Source of the DNA: Burkholderiales bacterium
Lineage (GTDB): Bacteria > Pseudomonadota > Gammaproteobacteria > Burkholderiales > JAEUOS01
Direction of reading: 5' to 3'
Assembly (NCBI GenBank): GCA_016790695.1
Contig: JAEUOS010000032.1
Coordinates: 1 to 45,323 of the forward strand
Length of the DNA: 45,323 bases
Shown here: one piece after another, positions 1 through 8,622 of the stretch
Layout: every line of letters begins with the position of its first letter
How positions within the stretch are numbered: the first letter of the stretch is position 1
Made by a program: the position numbers and the translations under genes
The notes under the pieces: generated by a model
The model's input: the letters and a program-made list of their open reading frames with translations, nothing else
Database searches by the model: none
Told to the model about the DNA's origin: nothing

Positions 1-218
1 CGCCGCACGGTGTAGAAGTCCGGGCCGGCTGCCGGCGACACCGGCGGCGCGGCCGGCGCGGCACCCGGCTTTGCCGCCGGCGCGGGCGGCGCGGTGCGGT
101 CGATCACCGGCGCGCCCTGGCGCGTGCCGCAGGCGGCGAGCGCGAGCGCGCCCGCGACGACGGCGCCGCGCGCGAACGCACGCCAGCCGGAGGGCGGGTT
201 CGGACATGGGGACGGCAT
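1..218 (-). CDS. nlpD: NlpD-type LysM lipoprotein, murein hydrolase activator (partial)
   Basis: Only the first 72 codons are inside the window; the gene continues past position 1. The N-terminus has a basic stretch, a hydrophobic run and a lipobox (LALAACG), so the protein should be lipidated on that Cys. An Ala/Pro-rich linker follows, and the last visible residues (DFYTVRR) look like the start of a LysM peptidoglycan-binding domain. In known NlpD proteins a degenerate M23 domain follows and activates an amidase during cell separation; that part cannot be seen here. I chose ATG 218 because AAGGAGG lies 8 nt upstream (227-233). An in-frame ATG at 236 overlaps the pcm stop. The order surE-pcm-nlpD is classic, and rpoS would be expected next. 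Confidence 0.85.
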   Translation of the reverse strand, partial: MPSPCPNPPSGWRAFARGAVVAGALALAACGTRQGAPVIDRTAPPAPAAKPGAAPAAPPVSPAAGPDFYTVR

Positions 219-235
219 CGCGGGCGCCTCCTTCA

Positions 236-973
236 TCATTTGGCCAGCCCCGGCAGCATCGGCACGAAGCGCACCAGGTCGAGCCGCGTCTCGATGAATC
301 CGGCGACCCGGCGCTCGACGAGCAGCAGTTGCTGCTCGTCCGCGCCGACCGGCGCGATCAGCTTGCCGCCGCGCGTGAGCTGCTTGAGCAGCGCCTCGGG
401 CAGCGCGGGCGCCGCGGCGGCGACGACGATCGCGTCGAACGGGGCAGCCTCGGGCAGGCCGGCGTAGCCGTCGCCGAACGCGAGGCGGACGTTGGGCAGG
501 CGCAGTGCGCGCAGGTTGGCGCGCGCCTTGTCGTAGAGCGCGCGGATGCGCTCGATCGAATAGACCTCCTCGGCCACCTGCGCGAGCACCGCCGCCTGGT
601 AGCCGCAGCCGGTGCCGACCTCGAGCACGCGCTTGAGCCTGCCGCGGGCCGGCAGCACGGCGGCGATCATGCGCGCGACCACGAAGGGCTGCGAGATGGT
701 CTGGCTGTGGCCGATCGGCAGCGCGGTGTCCTCGTAGGCGCGGCTCCACAGGGCCTCGTCGACGAAGCGCTCGCGCGGGATGCGCGCGAGCGCGGCCAGC
801 ACCGGCTCGGCGCCGATGCCCTGCTCGCGCAGGCGGCGCACGAGGTTCAGGCGCGGCGCGGTCGGCACCGCCCAGTCGCCCTCGTGCAGGACCGCGGCGC
901 CGCGCGCCGCGGTCGCGCGGCCGGCCGGCTTAGGCGCCAAGCCAGGCATCGACACGCCCCACGCCGTCGACAT
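236..973 (-). CDS. pcm: Protein-L-isoaspartate O-methyltransferase
   Basis: This cytoplasmic repair enzyme uses S-adenosylmethionine to methylate isoaspartyl residues in damaged proteins, starting their conversion back to aspartate. The methyltransferase core begins near residue 42. The substrate-binding SQTISQP motif is at about 90-96 and the SAM-binding glycine loop ([11 protein letters not shown]) at about 117-127. The 245-residue reading has an Ala/Pro-rich N-terminal extension of a kind common in Burkholderiales homologues. The start is uncertain: ATG 973 gives a 44-nt overlap with surE, while ATG 949 gives a 20-nt overlap with a weak G-rich site upstream. The overlap with surE and the TGATG junction with the nlpD region indicate one transcript. 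Confidence 0.93.
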   Translation of the reverse strand: MSTAWGVSMPGLAPKPAGRATAARGAAVLHEGDWAVPTAPRLNLVRRLREQGIGAEPVLAALARIPRERFVDEALWSRAYEDTALPIGHSQTISQPFVVARMIAAVLPARGRLKRVLEVGTGCGYQAAVLAQVAEEVYSIERIRALYDKARANLRALRLPNVRLAFGDGYAGLPEAAPFDAIVVAAAAPALPEALLKQLTRGGKLIAPVGADEQQLLLVERRVAGFIETRLDLVRFVPMLPGLAK

Positions 974-1673
974 GGGTCAGGTCCGCGGTCAGCGGCGTCA
1001 CCGACACGTAGCCCGCCGCCACCGCATGAAAATCGGTGCCCGGGCCGTCGTCGGCCGCGGCGCCGACCGCCCCGACCCAGTACACGGTCTCGCCGTGCGG
1101 ATTGGCTGCCTTCACCGCGGGCTCGGCCTTGTGGCGCCGGCCCAGGCGGGTGGCGCGGATGCCGCGGATCGCCGCGCCCGGCAGGGCCGGCAGGTTGACA
1201 TTGAGCAGCGGTGCGCCGGCCAGCCCGCCGCCCTGGAAGCGCGCCACCACGGCGCGCGCCTGCGCGGCGGCGGCGTCGAGGTGCCGGTAGCCCTTCTGCG
1301 CGAGCGAGAACGCGATCGCCGGGATGCCGAGCAGATGGCCTTCCATCGCCGCCGCCACGGTGCCGCTGTAGATGGTGTCCTCCCCCATGTTGGCGCCGTC
1401 GTTGATGCCCGACACCACCAGGTCCGGCTGCACCTCGAGGAACCCGGTCACCGCGAGGTGCACGCAATCGGTCGGCGTGCCGTTGACGTACCAGAAGCCG
1501 TTGTGCCCGGCGCGGATCGACAGCGGCCGCGACAGGGTGAGCGAGTTGGACGCGCCGCTGTGGTTCTGCTCCGGCGCGACCACGGTGACGCGGCCGAGGT
1601 CGCCGATGGCCTCGACCAGCGCCGCAAGACCGGGGGCCAGGTAGCCGTCGTCATTGCTGACCAGGATGTTCAT
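930..1673 (-). CDS. surE: 5'/3'-nucleotidase SurE
   Basis: SurE is a metal-dependent phosphatase acting on nucleoside 5'- and 3'-monophosphates and short polyphosphates. It is linked to stationary-phase survival. The protein opens with [11 protein letters not shown], and the expected metal ligands D8, D9, S39 and N91 (in SGIND) are all present. The length is 247 aa, normal for the family. A start 21 nt further upstream (1694) is possible in frame, but it would add MSPGPRA before the conserved N-terminus and would coincide with the predicted transcription start, so 1673 is preferred. Its 3' end overlaps pcm, making it the first gene of surE-pcm-nlpD. Confidence 0.96.
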   Translation of the reverse strand: MNILVSNDDGYLAPGLAALVEAIGDLGRVTVVAPEQNHSGASNSLTLSRPLSIRAGHNGFWYVNGTPTDCVHLAVTGFLEVQPDLVVSGINDGANMGEDTIYSGTVAAAMEGHLLGIPAIAFSLAQKGYRHLDAAAAQARAVVARFQGGGLAGAPLLNVNLPALPGAAIRGIRATRLGRRHKAEPAVKAANPHGETVYWVGAVGAAADDGPGTDFHAVAAGYVSVTPLTADLTHVDGVGRVDAWLGA

Positions 1674-1700
1674 TGCGCGCGGGCCCGGGGACACGCGCGC

Positions 1701-1709
1701 ATTCTAACA
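1701..1709 (-). promoter_or_regulatory. Extended -10 promoter for surE-pcm-nlpD
   Basis: On the minus strand the gap before surE contains TGTTAGAAT, an extended -10 (TG, one base, TAGAAT). Transcription would start near 1694, giving a leader of about 20 nt before ATG 1673. No good -35 hexamer is seen, which is tolerated by extended -10 promoters. The rest of the gap (1710-1760) is GC-rich and shows nothing else. Confidence 0.5.
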
Positions 1710-1760
1710 AAGGCCCCTGCGGCCCCCGCGCGGTCGCGCGCACCGCGGCGGCGCCCGGCG

Positions 1761-2642
1761 CTAGCTCGACGCCGCCGGCTTGTGCAGCGCCAGGCGCAGC
1801 GAGACGACGCAGCAGGCCAGCGCGGCCAGCTGCAGCGGCCCGAGCGGCTCGCCGTGGACGATCGCGCCCGACACCATCGCCACCACCGGGACCATGATCG
1901 AGGACAGGCCGGCGACGCTCGCCGGCAGCAGGCCGACGATCGCGAACCAGAGCACGTTGCCGATGCACATCGGCACCAGCGTGATGTAGGCGATCACCGC
2001 GATGCTCTGCCACGACGGCATGAACCAGCGGCCGTCGCCCAGCCACGCCGCGCCGGCGATGATCGGCACCGCGGTGAGGATCATCTGCCAGCCGGTGAGC
2101 ACCAGGACCTGGGTCTGCCAGGGCCGGTGCTTGATGATCAGCGTGCCCACGGCCCAGCCGACGGCCGCGATCAGGCCCGCCGCCAGCCCCGCCGGCGCGT
2201 TCGCGTAGGCGCCGAAGCTGGGCACCATCAGCAGCGCCACCGCGGCGAGGCCGAGGCCGAGGGCGACGAGCAGGCGCCGCGACAGCCGCTCGCCGAGCAG
2301 CAGCCACGAGATCAGCGCCGCCCACAGCGGCATGGTGAAGCCGAGCACGGCCCCCTGCCCCGACGGCAGGTAGACCGCGGCGTAGGTGCTGGCGATGTTC
2401 CACACCACGAGGTAGGCGAGCGTCGCGGCGACGAGCCGCGGCCAGTCCGCGCGCGGCACCGCGAGCGGCAGGCCGCGCGCCGCGGCGATGGCCAGCAGCA
2501 CCAGCCCCGACACCGGCACCGCGACCGCGCGAAAGGTCCAGACCGAGACCTCGCGCACGGCGAGCGGGAACAGCGGCCAGTTGGTGCCCCAGATGAGGGT
2601 CAGGAAGGCCAGCAGGACGAGGGCGCGGCGGCGGTCGGTCAA
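1761..2642 (-). CDS. EamA/DMT-family membrane transporter
   Basis: This 293-residue protein has about ten hydrophobic segments in two EamA repeats, the architecture of the drug/metabolite transporter superfamily, and sits in the inner membrane. The first repeat starts with the typical TLIWGTNWP, and the second has the usual GLxxAxxWAxGT-like signature around residue 160. The substrate cannot be predicted. The start is a TTG whose bases overlap the stop of the upstream potassium channel gene (TTGA). GAGG sits 5 nt before it (2648-2651) inside the channel gene's last codons. This is strong evidence for translational coupling with the channel. Confidence 0.85.
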   Translation of the reverse strand: MTDRRRALVLLAFLTLIWGTNWPLFPLAVREVSVWTFRAVAVPVSGLVLLAIAAARGLPLAVPRADWPRLVAATLAYLVVWNIASTYAAVYLPSGQGAVLGFTMPLWAALISWLLLGERLSRRLLVALGLGLAAVALLMVPSFGAYANAPAGLAAGLIAAVGWAVGTLIIKHRPWQTQVLVLTGWQMILTAVPIIAGAAWLGDGRWFMPSWQSIAVIAYITLVPMCIGNVLWFAIVGLLPASVAGLSSIMVPVVAMVSGAIVHGEPLGPLQLAALACCVVSLRLALHKPAASS

Positions 2643-3727
2643 GGCGTCCTCAGGACGTCCTCGACCTGGCCGCGCCCCTTCGGGTCGACCATCACGATCA
2701 GGGCGTGGCCGGGGCGGATCTCGTGCTCGTCCCCGGGGTTGAACACCCAGCGCCCGGCCTCGTGGGTGGCGAGGAGCACGTAGTCGCGCGAGCGCAGGTT
2801 GAGGTCCCCCAGGCGCCGCGGCCGGAACCCGTCGGGCACGGTGATCTGCTCGACCCGCAGGCCGTCGTCGCGGCGCAGCATCTGGTCCATGAAATTGACC
2901 ACGTGCGGCCGCAGCATCGCCGAGGCGATGCGCATGCCGCCGGTGAAGTCCGGCGAGACGATCTCGTCGGCGCCGGCGCGCCGCGCCTTCTCGGCATTGC
3001 GGATGTCGTGCACCCGCGCGACCACACGCACCAGCGGGTTGAGCTGCCGGGCGGACAGCGCGATGACGATGTTCTTGCTGTCGTCGCCGGTGACCGCGAA
3101 CACCCCGGCCGCGCTGTCGATGCCGGCGCGCTGCAGCACCTCGTCGTCGGCGCCGTCGCCGACGATGTACGGCAGCCCCGGATGCCGTTCGGCGAACGCC
3201 TCGGCCGCATGCTCGGCCTCCTCGACGACGACGAAGCGGCGCGCCGTGTTGAGGAGCTCGGTCGCCACGTTGCTGCCGACGCGGCCGATGCCGCAGACGA
3301 TGTAGTGCCCTTCAAGTCCGGCGATGTCGCGCTCCATGCGCCTTCTCCTGATCGACTGGTTGAGGTCGCTCTCGAGGATCCAGGCGGTGATCGTCGAGAA
3401 CATGTAGGTCATCGCGCCGATGCCGACGAAGGCGATGGCGACGGTGAACAGGCGCCCGCCCGGATGGTTGGTGAGGTCGATGGTCTCGCCGTAGCCGATC
3501 GTGGCCACGGTGATGAAGGTCATGTAGAAGCTGTCGATCCAGCTCGCCTGCTCGCCGCCGATGACCTTGTAGCCGACCGTGCCGACGACGGTCACCAGCA
3601 CGAGCACCGTCGACGCCAGGAACAGGCTGAGCGCGTGGATGCTCGTGGAGGGCCGGCGAAAGGGCAGCACGGATGGGGGGCGGGGATCGATCGCCGGGGC
3701 TTCCGGCGCCCGGCGACACGCCGGCAT
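2639..3727 (-). CDS. Two-helix potassium channel with RCK (TrkA-N/TrkA-C) domain
   Basis: The predicted inner-membrane K+ channel has a short cytoplasmic N-terminus, TM1 at about 33-54, a pore loop with selectivity filter TIGYGE (76-81) and TM2 at about 91-117. A TrkA-N/RCK Rossmann domain follows with dinucleotide motif GIGRVG (146-151), then a TrkA-C-like domain at about 275-362. This is the MthK-type layout; such channels are gated by ligands bound to the RCK ring. Positions 3335-3349 contain an internal ribosome binding site and Met131, just before the RCK domain. The -10-like TACAAT at 3726-3731 overlaps ATG 3727, so the true start may lie slightly downstream, for example GTG 3670. The gene is coupled to the downstream EamA transporter. 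Confidence 0.9.
   Translation of the reverse strand: MPACRRAPEAPAIDPRPPSVLPFRRPSTSIHALSLFLASTVLVLVTVVGTVGYKVIGGEQASWIDSFYMTFITVATIGYGETIDLTNHPGGRLFTVAIAFVGIGAMTYMFSTITAWILESDLNQSIRRRRMERDIAGLEGHYIVCGIGRVGSNVATELLNTARRFVVVEEAEHAAEAFAERHPGLPYIVGDGADDEVLQRAGIDSAAGVFAVTGDDSKNIVIALSARQLNPLVRVVARVHDIRNAEKARRAGADEIVSPDFTGGMRIASAMLRPHVVNFMDQMLRRDDGLRVEQITVPDGFRPRRLGDLNLRSRDYVLLATHEAGRWVFNPGDEHEIRPGHALIVMVDPKGRGQVEDVLRTP
3335..3349 (-). promoter_or_regulatory. Candidate internal ribosome binding site and start for a free RCK domain
   Basis: Inside the potassium channel gene, AGGAG (3345-3349) lies 7 nt upstream of ATG 3337, which is codon 131. Starting here would give a 232-residue soluble protein made of the RCK and TrkA-C domains only. 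The site is spelled by the Arg codons AGG-AGA-AGG, which are rare in a genome that nearly always uses CGC or CGG. Separate translation of the RCK domain from an internal Met is established for the archaeal channel MthK; here it is inference. Confidence 0.5.
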
Positions 3728-3771
3728 TGTAGCCCCCGCCCGCCGCTGCGGGCCGTGCCCCCGCCGCCGCG

Positions 3772-3795
3772 GGCCGCGGCGCGCGCGCCGCGGCC
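3772..3795 (-). terminator. Perfect 24-nt GC palindrome at the 3' end of dcd
   Basis: The two 12-nt halves are exact reverse complements made only of G and C. It begins 4 nt beyond the dcd stop codon. It would form a very stable hairpin in the dcd transcript, but no T-run follows, so it is not a standard intrinsic terminator. It may protect the mRNA end, pause polymerase or act as a U-less terminator. Confidence 0.4.
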
Positions 3796-3799
3796 GTCG

Positions 3800-4366
3800 C
3801 TACATCTTGGGCAGGGTCACGCCGTGCTGCCCCTGGTACTTCCCGCCGCGGTCCTTGTAGGACGTCTCGCACAGCTCGTCGCTTTCGAAGAACAGCACCT
3901 GCGCGCAACCCTCGCCGGCGTAGATCTTGGCCGGCAGCGGCGTCGTGTTGGAGAACTCGAGCGTCACGTAGCCCTCCCACTCGGGCTCGAACGGCGTGAC
4001 GTTGACGATGATGCCGCAGCGCGCGTAGGTGCTCTTCCCTAGGCACACCGTGAGGACGCTGCGCGGGATGCGGAAGTACTCGACCGTGCGCGCCAGCGCG
4101 AAGGAGTTGGGGGGAATGATGCAGACCTCGCCCTTGAAGTCGACGAACGACTTCTCGTCGAAGTTCTTGGGGTCGACGATGGTCGAGTTGATGTTGGTGA
4201 AGATCTTGAACTCGTCGGAGCAGCGGATGTCGTAGCCGTAGCTGGAGGTGCCGTACGAGACGATGCGGCGCCCGTCGACCGTGCGCACCTGCCCGGGCTC
4301 GAAGGGCTCGATCATCCCGGTCTCGGCCGCCATCCGGCGGATCCACTTGTCGGACTTGATGCTCAT
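3800..4366 (-). CDS. dcd: dCTP deaminase
   Basis: Dcd deaminates dCTP to dUTP, supplying most of the dUMP for thymidylate synthesis in proteobacteria. The 188-residue length and sequence match the family throughout. The nucleotide-binding and catalytic region has KSTYAR at 111-116 and the catalytic Glu in TLEFSN (about 137). The conserved stretch SSYGYDIR near the N-terminus fits too. The ATG is followed by SIKSDKWI, the normal N-terminus of this enzyme. The gene lies 16 nt after the Sel1-repeat gene, on the same strand as apbC, so it may belong to an apbC-sel1-dcd transcript. Confidence 0.96.
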   Translation of the reverse strand: MSIKSDKWIRRMAAETGMIEPFEPGQVRTVDGRRIVSYGTSSYGYDIRCSDEFKIFTNINSTIVDPKNFDEKSFVDFKGEVCIIPPNSFALARTVEYFRIPRSVLTVCLGKSTYARCGIIVNVTPFEPEWEGYVTLEFSNTTPLPAKIYAGEGCAQVLFFESDELCETSYKDRGGKYQGQHGVTLPKM

Positions 4367-4382
4367 CGCGGCCTCCGCGCCG

Positions 4383-5126
4383 TCACTGCGGGGCGACCGG
4401 CGGACGCCACTCGCCCGCCTGCTTCTCGGCCGCCTCGACCTCCGCCTCGGTCATCTTCGCCTTGAGTTCGGGCAGCATCTTCTCCGCGCCCGGCAGGCGC
4501 TCGGCCCCGGCGACGATCAGCCACTTGGCAGCCTCGACGCGGTCGGCGCTGGCCTGCTCGGGGCTCGCCGCGCCCGCGCCGGCACGCTGCGACAGCACGC
4601 TGGCAAGCGCGACCTGGGCGCGGATGAAACCGCGCTCGGCGGCCCGGGTCCACCAGCGGACCGCCTCCGCGGCGTCGCGCGCGACCCCGACCCCGTTGTT
4701 GTAGCGCACGCCCATGATGAACTGCGCGGTCAGCACGCCGGCATCGGCGGCCTTGCGGCCCCACTCGAGCGACTTGGCGTCGTCGCGCGCGGTGCCGATG
4801 CCTTCGCTGTAGAACATCGCCAGCGAACTCTGCGCGAGCGCGTGGTCGAGCCGGGCCGCGCGCTCCATCCACTGGAACGCGACCTTGTGGTCGGCCTTGA
4901 CGCCCTTGCCCTCGGCATACAGCTGCCCGAGGATGAACATGGCGCCGGCATCGCCGGCCTTGGCATCGCGGTTGAGCTCGACCAGCGCGGTCTTGTAGTC
5001 GCCCTTCTCGAGCGCCGCGCGCCCCTTCTCCGCGTCGGCCGCTGCCGGCGGCACCGCGGCCGCCAGCCAGAGGCAGGCGAGCGCGGCGGCGCGGCGGGCC
5101 CGGCCGGGCCGGCGTGCGGTGCCCAT
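4383..5126 (-). CDS. Secreted Sel1-repeat (TPR-like) protein
   Basis: A 247-residue protein with an N-terminal signal sequence: Arg-rich start, hydrophobic Ala/Leu core and a likely cleavage after about residue 31. About four Sel1 repeats follow, recognisable by phrases such as [30 protein letters not shown] and [14 protein letters not shown]. Sel1 repeats form helical solenoids that bind other proteins, so a periplasmic scaffold role is likely; the partner is unknown. The last 40 residues are charged and probably helical. It starts 1 nt after the apbC stop codon, so the two genes are almost certainly co-transcribed. Confidence 0.85.
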   Translation of the reverse strand: MGTARRPGRARRAAALACLWLAAAVPPAAADAEKGRAALEKGDYKTALVELNRDAKAGDAGAMFILGQLYAEGKGVKADHKVAFQWMERAARLDHALAQSSLAMFYSEGIGTARDDAKSLEWGRKAADAGVLTAQFIMGVRYNNGVGVARDAAEAVRWWTRAAERGFIRAQVALASVLSQRAGAGAASPEQASADRVEAAKWLIVAGAERLPGAEKMLPELKAKMTEAEVEAAEKQAGEWRPPVAPQ

Positions 5127-5127
5127 C

Positions 5128-6216
5128 TCAGGTGTTCCTCGAGACGACGATGTTGGGGAACTTGGCCGTCATGTCCTTCATGCTCTCCGCGATCTTGACC
5201 GCGATCCGGCGGGCGATCGCCTTGTAGATCGCCGCGACCTTGCCGTCCGGGTCGGCGACCACGGTCGGCCGGCCGGAATCGGCCTGCTCGCGGATCGCGA
5301 TGTCGAGCGGCAGCTGGCCGAGCAGGTCGACGCCGTAGTCGCGCGACATGCGCTCGCCGCCGCCAGCGCCGAAGATCGGCTCGGCGTGCCCGCAATTCGA
5401 GCAGATGTGCATGCTCATGTTCTCGACGATGCCGAGGATCGGGATGCCGACCTTCTCGAACATCTTCAGCCCCTTGCGCGCGTCGAGCAGCGCGATGTCC
5501 TGCGGCGTGGTGACGATCACCGCGCCGGTGACCGGCACCTTCTGCGCCAGCGTGAGCTGGATGTCGCCGGTACCGGGCGGCATGTCGACGACCAGATAGT
5601 CGAGGTCGCGCCAGTTGGTCTCCTTGAGCAGCTGCTCGAGCGCCTGGGTCACCATCGGCCCGCGCCACACCATCGGCGTCTCGACGTCGATCATGAAGCC
5701 GATCGAACCGGCCTGGATGCCGTGGCCCTCCATCGGCTCGAGGGTCTTGCCGTCGCGCGATTCGGGGCGCCCCGTGATGCCCAGCATCTGCGGCTGCGAC
5801 GGGCCGTAGATGTCGGCGTCGAGCACGCCGACCGCCGCGCCTTCGGCCGCGAGCGCAAGCGCCAGGTTGACCGCCGTCGTGCTCTTGCCGACGCCGCCCT
5901 TGCCCGAGGCGACCGCGATGATGTTCTTGACGTTGGGCAGCGGCTTGACGCCGCGCTGCACCGCGTGCGAGACGATGCGCACCGCCAGGTTGACGCTGAC
6001 GTTGCCCGCGCCCGCGGCCTTGAGCGCCTTGATCACGTCGCGCCGCAGCGGCTCGATCTGCGACTTCGCCGGGTAGCCGAGCTCGATGTCGACGCTGACG
6101 TCGGCGCCGTCGACCCGCAGATTGCGCGCGGCGCGGGAGGACACGAAGTCGCGCCCGGTGTTGGGGTCGACGACGCGGGCGAGTGCAGCCTGCGCCTGTT
6201 CCTGGGTGATTGCCAT
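5128..6216 (-). CDS. apbC: Iron-sulfur cluster carrier protein ApbC (Mrp/NBP35 family)
   Basis: A cytoplasmic P-loop ATPase that binds and transfers Fe-S clusters to apoproteins. The N-terminal DUF59/MIP18-like domain covers about 1-85. The deviant Walker A motif SGKGGVGKST is at 104-113. The CxxC pair expected to bridge a cluster between two subunits is C272/C275 (ICSNCG). Length 362 aa is normal. The gene is divergent from metG across a 141-nt gap, an arrangement common in betaproteobacteria. Its cluster-transfer role is relevant to the many Fe-S subunits of the nuo operon in this window, though no direct link is shown. Confidence 0.95.
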   Translation of the reverse strand: MAITQEQAQAALARVVDPNTGRDFVSSRAARNLRVDGADVSVDIELGYPAKSQIEPLRRDVIKALKAAGAGNVSVNLAVRIVSHAVQRGVKPLPNVKNIIAVASGKGGVGKSTTAVNLALALAAEGAAVGVLDADIYGPSQPQMLGITGRPESRDGKTLEPMEGHGIQAGSIGFMIDVETPMVWRGPMVTQALEQLLKETNWRDLDYLVVDMPPGTGDIQLTLAQKVPVTGAVIVTTPQDIALLDARKGLKMFEKVGIPILGIVENMSMHICSNCGHAEPIFGAGGGERMSRDYGVDLLGQLPLDIAIREQADSGRPTVVADPDGKVAAIYKAIARRIAVKIAESMKDMTAKFPNIVVSRNT

Positions 6217-6325
6217 GATGTGAATCGGTTCCTTGCCGGTCGAATTTGCCGCGGCGGTCGCGGAGCGGCCGCAAGTCTAGCGCAATTGCGCAGTCCTCCC
6301 CCGCGTTTTCCCTCGTAAGCCCTGA

Positions 6326-6331
6326 TAAAAT
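6326..6331 (+). promoter_or_regulatory. Possible -10 element for metG
   Basis: The apbC/metG gap contains GATAAAAT on the plus strand, a good -10 (TAAAAT) 26 nt before the metG ATG. No convincing -35 is found at 16-18 nt. It stands out as one of the few A/T-rich stretches in the neighbourhood. Confidence 0.35.
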
Positions 6332-6357
6332 AAGGGGTTTTCAGGACCTTCCTGCGC

Positions 6358-8466
6358 ATGTCCCCGACCATTCCCACGCGGCGCCTGTTCGTCACGACCG
6401 CCCTGCCGTACGCGAACGGGTCGTTCCACATCGGCCACATCATGGAGTACATCCAGGCCGACATCTGGGTGCGCTTCCAGCGCATGCAGGGCCACGAGGT
6501 CCACTTCGTGTGCGCCGACGACGCGCACGGCGCGCCGATCATGCTCAAGGCCGAGGCCGAGGGCGTCACGCCGGAGGCGCTGGTCGCGCGCATCGGCGCG
6601 GAGCGGGCGCGCTACCTCGACGGCTTCCACATCGCGTTCGACAACTGGCACTCGACGCACTCGCCCGAGAACACCGCGCTGGCGCAGGACATCTACCGCA
6701 AGCTCGATGCCGCCGGCCTGATCGCGCGCCGCTCGATCGAGCAGTTCTTCGACCCGGTCAAGGGCATGTTCCTGGCCGACCGCTACATCAAGGGCGGCTG
6801 CCCGAAATGCGGCGCGAAGGACCAGTACGGCGACAACTGCGAAGTCTGCGGCGCGGTCTATGCGCCGACCGACCTGATCGAGCCGTATTCGACGCTGTCG
6901 GGCGCCGCGCCGGTGCTGAAGACCTCCGAGCACTTCTTCTTCCGGCTCTCCGACCCCGCGTGCGTGCGCTTCCTCGAGGACTGGATCAACGCGCCCGGGC
7001 GTCTGCAGCCGCAGGTCGTCAACAAGGCGCGCGAATGGCTCGAGGGCGGCGACGCGCAGGCGGGCGCGACCGCGCTGTCCGACTGGGACATCTCGCGCGA
7101 CGCGCCGTATTTCGGCATCGAGATCCCGGGCGAGCCCGGCAAGTACTTCTACGTCTGGCTCGACGCGCCCATCGGCTACCTGGCGAGCTTCCGCAACTAT
7201 TGCACCCGGCGCGGCATCGACTTCGACGCCTTCCTCGCCGATCCGGAATCGCGCCAGATCCACTTCATCGGCAAGGACATCATCTACTTCCACACCCTGT
7301 TCTGGCCGGCGATGCTCAAGTTCGCCGGCTACAAGGTGCCGGACAACGTCTTCGTGCACGGCTTCATCACCGTCTCCGGGGAGAAGATGAGCAAGTCGCG
7401 CGGTACCGGGATCTCGCCGCTGCGCTACCTCGACCTCGGCATGAATCCCGAGTGGCTGCGCTACTACATCGCCGCCAAGCTCAACGCCAACGTCGAGGAT
7501 GTCGACTTCAATCCCGACGACTTCGTCGCGCGCGTCAACAGCGACCTGATCGGCAAGTTCGTCAACATCGCCAGCCGCGCCGCGGGCTTCCTGTCCAAGC
7601 GCTTCGCCGGCCGCCTCGCGACCGAGTGGGACACCGCCGGGCGCCACCTGGTCGACCATGTGCGCGGCAGCGCCGCGGCGATCGCCGCCGACTACGAGGC
7701 GCGCGAGTTCGGCAAGGCGATCCGCGCGATCATGGCGCTGGCCGACGAGGTCAACCAGTACGCCGACCGCGCGCGGCCGTGGGACCTGGCCAAGGATCCT
7801 GCGCGCGCGGCCGATCTCCAGGTCGCCTGCTCGGTGCTGATCAACGGCTTCGCCCTGCTCGCGCGCTACCTGGCGCCGGTGCTGCCCGACATCGCGCGGC
7901 GCGCGGCCGCGCTGACCGGGCTGGACTTCGCGCGGTGGGACAACGCCGCCAACGTCACCGCGATCCGGCCCTACGAGCACCTGATGGCGCGCATCGATCC
8001 GAAGGCGATCGACGCGCTGTTCGACCTGCCGGCGGCGCCCGCGGCAACGGCAGCGCCCGCGGCTCCGGTCCGGGCCGCTCCGGCAACCGCCTCCCCCGCC
8101 ACGCCCGCGGCGCCGGCCGCGAGCCCGGCAACGATCGGGATCGAGGATTTCGCGCGCGTCGACCTGCGCATCGCGCGCATCGTCGATGCACAGCCGGTCG
8201 AGGGCGCCGACAAGCTGGTGCGCCTGGTGCTCGACATCGGCGAGGCCCGGCCGCGCAACGTGTTCGCCGGCATCAAGGCCGCCTACGCGCCGGCGGCGCT
8301 GGTCGGGCGCCTGACCGTGATGGTGGCCAACCTCGCGCCGCGCAAGATGAAGTTCGGCGTCTCCGAGGGCATGGTGCTGGCGGCCAGCGATCCCGACGGC
8401 GGCACGTCCGGCCTGTACCTGCTCGCTCCGGACGCCGGCGCCACCGCCGGCATGCGCGTCAAGTGA
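6358..8466 (+). CDS. metG: Methionyl-tRNA synthetase
   Basis: A class I aminoacyl-tRNA synthetase that charges tRNA-Met. The 702-residue protein carries the HIGH motif at 24-27 (in SFHIGH), a zinc knuckle with C148, C151, C161 and C164, and the KMSKS loop at 343-347. The anticodon-binding domain is followed by a linker of about 30 residues made almost only of Ala and Pro (about 560-590). A C-terminal tRNA-binding/dimerisation domain begins at [12 protein letters not shown] (about 593). This is the long bacterial form with the EMAP-like domain. All expected motifs are intact. Confidence 0.98.
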   Translation: MSPTIPTRRLFVTTALPYANGSFHIGHIMEYIQADIWVRFQRMQGHEVHFVCADDAHGAPIMLKAEAEGVTPEALVARIGAERARYLDGFHIAFDNWHSTHSPENTALAQDIYRKLDAAGLIARRSIEQFFDPVKGMFLADRYIKGGCPKCGAKDQYGDNCEVCGAVYAPTDLIEPYSTLSGAAPVLKTSEHFFFRLSDPACVRFLEDWINAPGRLQPQVVNKAREWLEGGDAQAGATALSDWDISRDAPYFGIEIPGEPGKYFYVWLDAPIGYLASFRNYCTRRGIDFDAFLADPESRQIHFIGKDIIYFHTLFWPAMLKFAGYKVPDNVFVHGFITVSGEKMSKSRGTGISPLRYLDLGMNPEWLRYYIAAKLNANVEDVDFNPDDFVARVNSDLIGKFVNIASRAAGFLSKRFAGRLATEWDTAGRHLVDHVRGSAAAIAADYEAREFGKAIRAIMALADEVNQYADRARPWDLAKDPARAADLQVACSVLINGFALLARYLAPVLPDIARRAAALTGLDFARWDNAANVTAIRPYEHLMARIDPKAIDALFDLPAAPAATAAPAAPVRAAPATASPATPAAPAASPATIGIEDFARVDLRIARIVDAQPVEGADKLVRLVLDIGEARPRNVFAGIKAAYAPAALVGRLTVMVANLAPRKMKFGVSEGMVLAASDPDGGTSGLYLLAPDAGATAGMRVK

Positions 8467-8622
8467 GACCCTGACCATGGCCGCCGCCCCGCGCGCGCTG
8501 GCACCGTGCCGCATGTCGCGGCGGCGCAGCCACATCGCGCGCCGCCACCATTGCGGTCCCCCGGCGCGGCGCCCGCGCCCTGCCAGCCGGAACGGCGCGC
8601 CGGCGTCCTCGGGGAACCCGTC

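Noticed and set aside
8506..8622. Longer start for the SulP transporter
   Set aside because: The 39 extra residues are Arg/Pro-rich and not part of the family; the usual N-terminal region begins at 8623.
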